Source: Patescibacteria group bacterium UBA2023
GTDB taxonomy: Bacteria; Patescibacteriota; Gracilibacteria; BD1-5; UBA2023
Reading direction: 5' to 3'
Assembly: GCA_002335145.1 (NCBI GenBank)
Contig: DDBV01000019.1
Span: forward strand, 1 to 15,309
Length of the DNA: 15,309 nt
Shown: one piece after another, positions 13,272-15,309 of the stretch
Numbering within the stretch: the stretch's first letter is position 1
How the letters are laid out: every line of letters starts with the position of its first letter
Made by a program: the position numbers and the translations under genes
Notes under the pieces: model-generated
The model's database searches: none
What the model was told of the DNA's origin: nothing
Seen by the model: only the letters and a program-made list of their open reading frames with translations

Positions 13272-15011
13272 CTACGCGAGCGTTCCGCTCTGTAGGTCGA
13301 CCATCGCGGCGTATTCCGGACTCGATGCCATGAGATCGTCATGGGTGCCACGAGCTTGTACGCCATTGTCTGCGAGGAAAATAATCTCGTCACACTCTTT
13401 CACAGTCTGGAGTCGGTGGGCGATGACGATGACTGTTCGACCATCGAAGAGGCTCGCGAGTGCCTGAGTCACGGCTGCCTCGGATACGGAGTCGAGCGCG
13501 CTTGTTGGTTCATCGAGCATGATGAATGACGGATCCTGTAAGAAGAGTCGGGCGATGGCGATGCGCTGACGCTCTCCTCCGGAGAGGCGGATGCCTTTTT
13601 CGCCGATCTCGGTGTCGAGTCCCTGTGGCAGAGAGAAGACGAAGTCACATCGAGCATTCTGGAGGGCGGTCTCGAGTCGGGCTGTATCGGGTTCGAATCA
13701 CTCTGGCAGTGCACAAAGGAGATTCTCGCGGACGGTTCCATCAAAGAGTGATGGCTCCTGTGAGAGGTATCCGATCGTCCGAAAATAGCTTCGCAGGCTC
13801 ACATCAGCAAGATTCTGTCCATCGACCGAGATGGTACCCGATTCCGGTGTGATGAATCGGAGGATGAGTTTCATGAGGGTGGATTTCCCAACGCCCGATG
13901 GCCCAACGAATGCTGTCTTACGAGACCCCGCAATATCGAGAGAGAACGTATGAAAGATCGTACGCGCCCGTCCGGTGTATGAGAACGATACATCGCGCAG
14001 GGAAATATTTCATTGCTCGTAGTGGAATTCATTGCCGGAATCGAGCTCGGCCATGATGGGGGTTTGCTCGTAGAACTCGATGGTCTTCGCGATCTTCTCA
14101 GACGCGCTCGTGAATCCTCGGTAGTATTCGTTCGCGCGCATGGCATAGCGCGAGAGGAAATTCGCGAGCACCAGGGTGATGGCGATCTCACTGACTGAGA
14201 GATGATGTACCCATCCGAACCACCCGATAGCAACGAAGAATGCGACCTTCGCGAGGTCGAGAATTGTCTCGGTACCTGTCTTGAGGAGTGACAGGAAGAA
14301 TCCTTTCTTGTGTCCGTCCGTCTCGAAGATACGATTCCACAGGTGTTCGGTCACTCGTATTTCCGACTCGGTACGATCGTATTTGAGGATAGGGAATTTC
14401 TCCATGATGACACGGGTCCACTGTCGCATCATGTCATCCTGAAATTGTCGTACCAAGACGCGATACCGGTGAGTACGAGCATTGGTCCACCAGATGAAGA
14501 CGATCTCGAGAATCGTGAAGATCCCTGCCGGCACTAGGAGCCAGGGCTCGATGCGGGCGATAAGTATGAGCGAGATGACATAGGCGATGAGCTGCGGGAA
14601 CGCATGGTAGTAGAGCTGCCAGAGTTGGTCCGTCCAGATGTCGATTCCTCCCTTCATGACCGTGAGGAGTTTTCCTGTTCCCATGAGCGCGATCGTCTCA
14701 TTGTCCATGATGACGAATTTCGAGAGATACTTGCGCGTGAGGTACTGATTCGTAATCACGAAAAGTCGCGGTTCGTTCTTGTAGAAGATGAGTCGTATCA
14801 ACCCCGGAATCGTGACGATGGCCGTGATAATCCAGAGGATTGGATAGTTCGCATCGTAGGGGAGCCCTGCTTCGATATTCGCGAGTATCTGCTGGAAGAA
14901 TCCTACCGACAAAACCGTCGCACACGCTACGAGCGAGTTGATGACAATCTCGGCGATCGTGCGCCATCGATAGACGAAGAGCGGCTCGAAGAGTGCGAGA
15001 AAGAATTGCAT
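13272..15011 (-). CDS. ABC-type exporter, fused membrane and ATPase domains
   Basis: 579 residues from ATG 15011 (a TTG three codons upstream is also open). Half-transporter that works as a dimer. Residues 1-320: membrane domain with about six helices (for example WIITAIVTIPGLIRLIFY, IAYVISLILIARI, VAFFVAIGWFGWV). Residues 335-579: ATPase with Walker A GPSGVGKST (370-378), Q-loop YLSQEPSLFDGT, signature LSGGERQR (476-483), Walker B FIMLDE (496-501), D-loop SALD, and switch His532 in IAHR. TGA 14012-14010 (codon 334) and 13700-13698 (codon 438) are Gly; under the standard code it falls into three fragments. Substrate unknown: lipid, peptide and drug exporters look alike. Leader CTTTTTTTGGTCACT; TAG stop. 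A truncated gene lies 57 bp upstream in the same direction. Confidence 0.95.
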
Positions 15012-15068
15012 AGTGACCAAAAAAAGACGGATACCCGCATAGTACCCGCCGATTCTCGATTGTCTATG

Positions 15069-15309
15069 CTATTGCATTTCCCGTGCTTCCCAGGCTCGTG
15101 TCCATGCACGGAAGGCTTCGGCCATGTATCCGAGTCCCGCCGAGGAGTCGGCGACTAGCTCGGTGCCGTTTTGTACTCGCATCGTGAGATGCAGATTTTC
15201 TGGCATATCTGGCAATGGCGTATCGCCGAGCGCATCGAGCTCTGCTTGCTCGCGGGCAAATCGTGTGTCGCAGTCCGAGAGGATTCCATCGATATAATCG
15301 TCCGGTGTG
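15069..15309 (-). CDS. C-terminal part of an unknown protein (cut by window edge)
   Basis: Open from the window edge to TAG 15069; at least 79 residues. Acidic and helical (DDYIDGILSDCDTRFAREQA, GLGYMAEAFRAWTRAWEARE). No family recognised from this part. It points the same way as the ABC exporter, 57 bp upstream of it, so the two may be co-transcribed. A strand-opposite ORF (14604-15158) is a shadow of this gene and the exporter. Confidence 0.65.
   Translation of the reverse strand, partial: TPDDYIDGILSDCDTRFAREQAELDALGDTPLPDMPENLHLTMRVQNGTELVADSSAGLGYMAEAFRAWTRAWEAREMQ

Noticed and set aside
14604..15158. 184-codon + strand ORF opposite the exporter
   Set aside because: Glu/Asp/Arg-rich shadow of the membrane domain.
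1..15309. CRISPR arrays, insertion sequences, rRNA
   Set aside because: No regularly spaced repeats, transposase motifs or rRNA-like segments found by eye on either strand.

Overview
The window reads correctly only if UGA is glycine (genetic code 25). Seven or more genes are cut by in-frame TGA under the standard code and become full-length when TGA is read as Gly. In three well-known families the TGA falls exactly on a conserved glycine: the VGTSRK motif of dihydropteroate synthase, the ERDLGR stretch of HPPK, and the ESTAxG motif of phage large terminase. No gene I trust ends in TGA; TAA and TAG are the only stops. Code 25 is known from the Gracilibacteria and Absconditabacteria (Candidate Phyla Radiation, Patescibacteria), so the host is most likely from that branch. 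Base composition looks moderately GC-rich by eye, which as far as I recall is high for this group. Most chromosomal starts lack a Shine-Dalgarno sequence and follow a short pyrimidine-rich leader.

Region 1 (1-3641) is a phage remnant on the + strand: small genes without recognised function, a secreted or exported protein, an intrinsic terminator, a probable small terminase, and a large terminase with three Gly-UGA codons. No portal or capsid gene follows. This stretch holds three reading-frame problems (genes 1/2, the gene at 789-1263, and the gene 5/terL junction), and the rest of the window has none. That suggests decay, or sequence errors confined to this part. A small host secreted protein on the - strand (3631-3966) converges on the terminase.

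Region 2 (about 4090-7347) is the translation block on the + strand: tRNA-Asp, tRNA-Ala, two small basic unknown proteins, EF-Tu (tuf), uS10 (rpsJ), bL28 (rpmB), tRNA-Leu, bS16 (rpsP) and the KH-domain protein KhpA, closed by a strong terminator. None of its protein genes uses UGA for glycine.

Region 3 (7417-11879) has a secreted protein converging on a folK-folP folate operon through a shared bidirectional terminator built from the last codons of both genes. Divergent from folK is an ECF sigma factor / membrane anti-sigma pair; its promoter carries a palindrome.

Region 4 (11860-15309, - strand) has a truncated upstream gene, a full ABC exporter, a LexA-like self-cleaving repressor, and two small unknown proteins with recognisable promoters. 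I see no CRISPR array, insertion sequence or rRNA.
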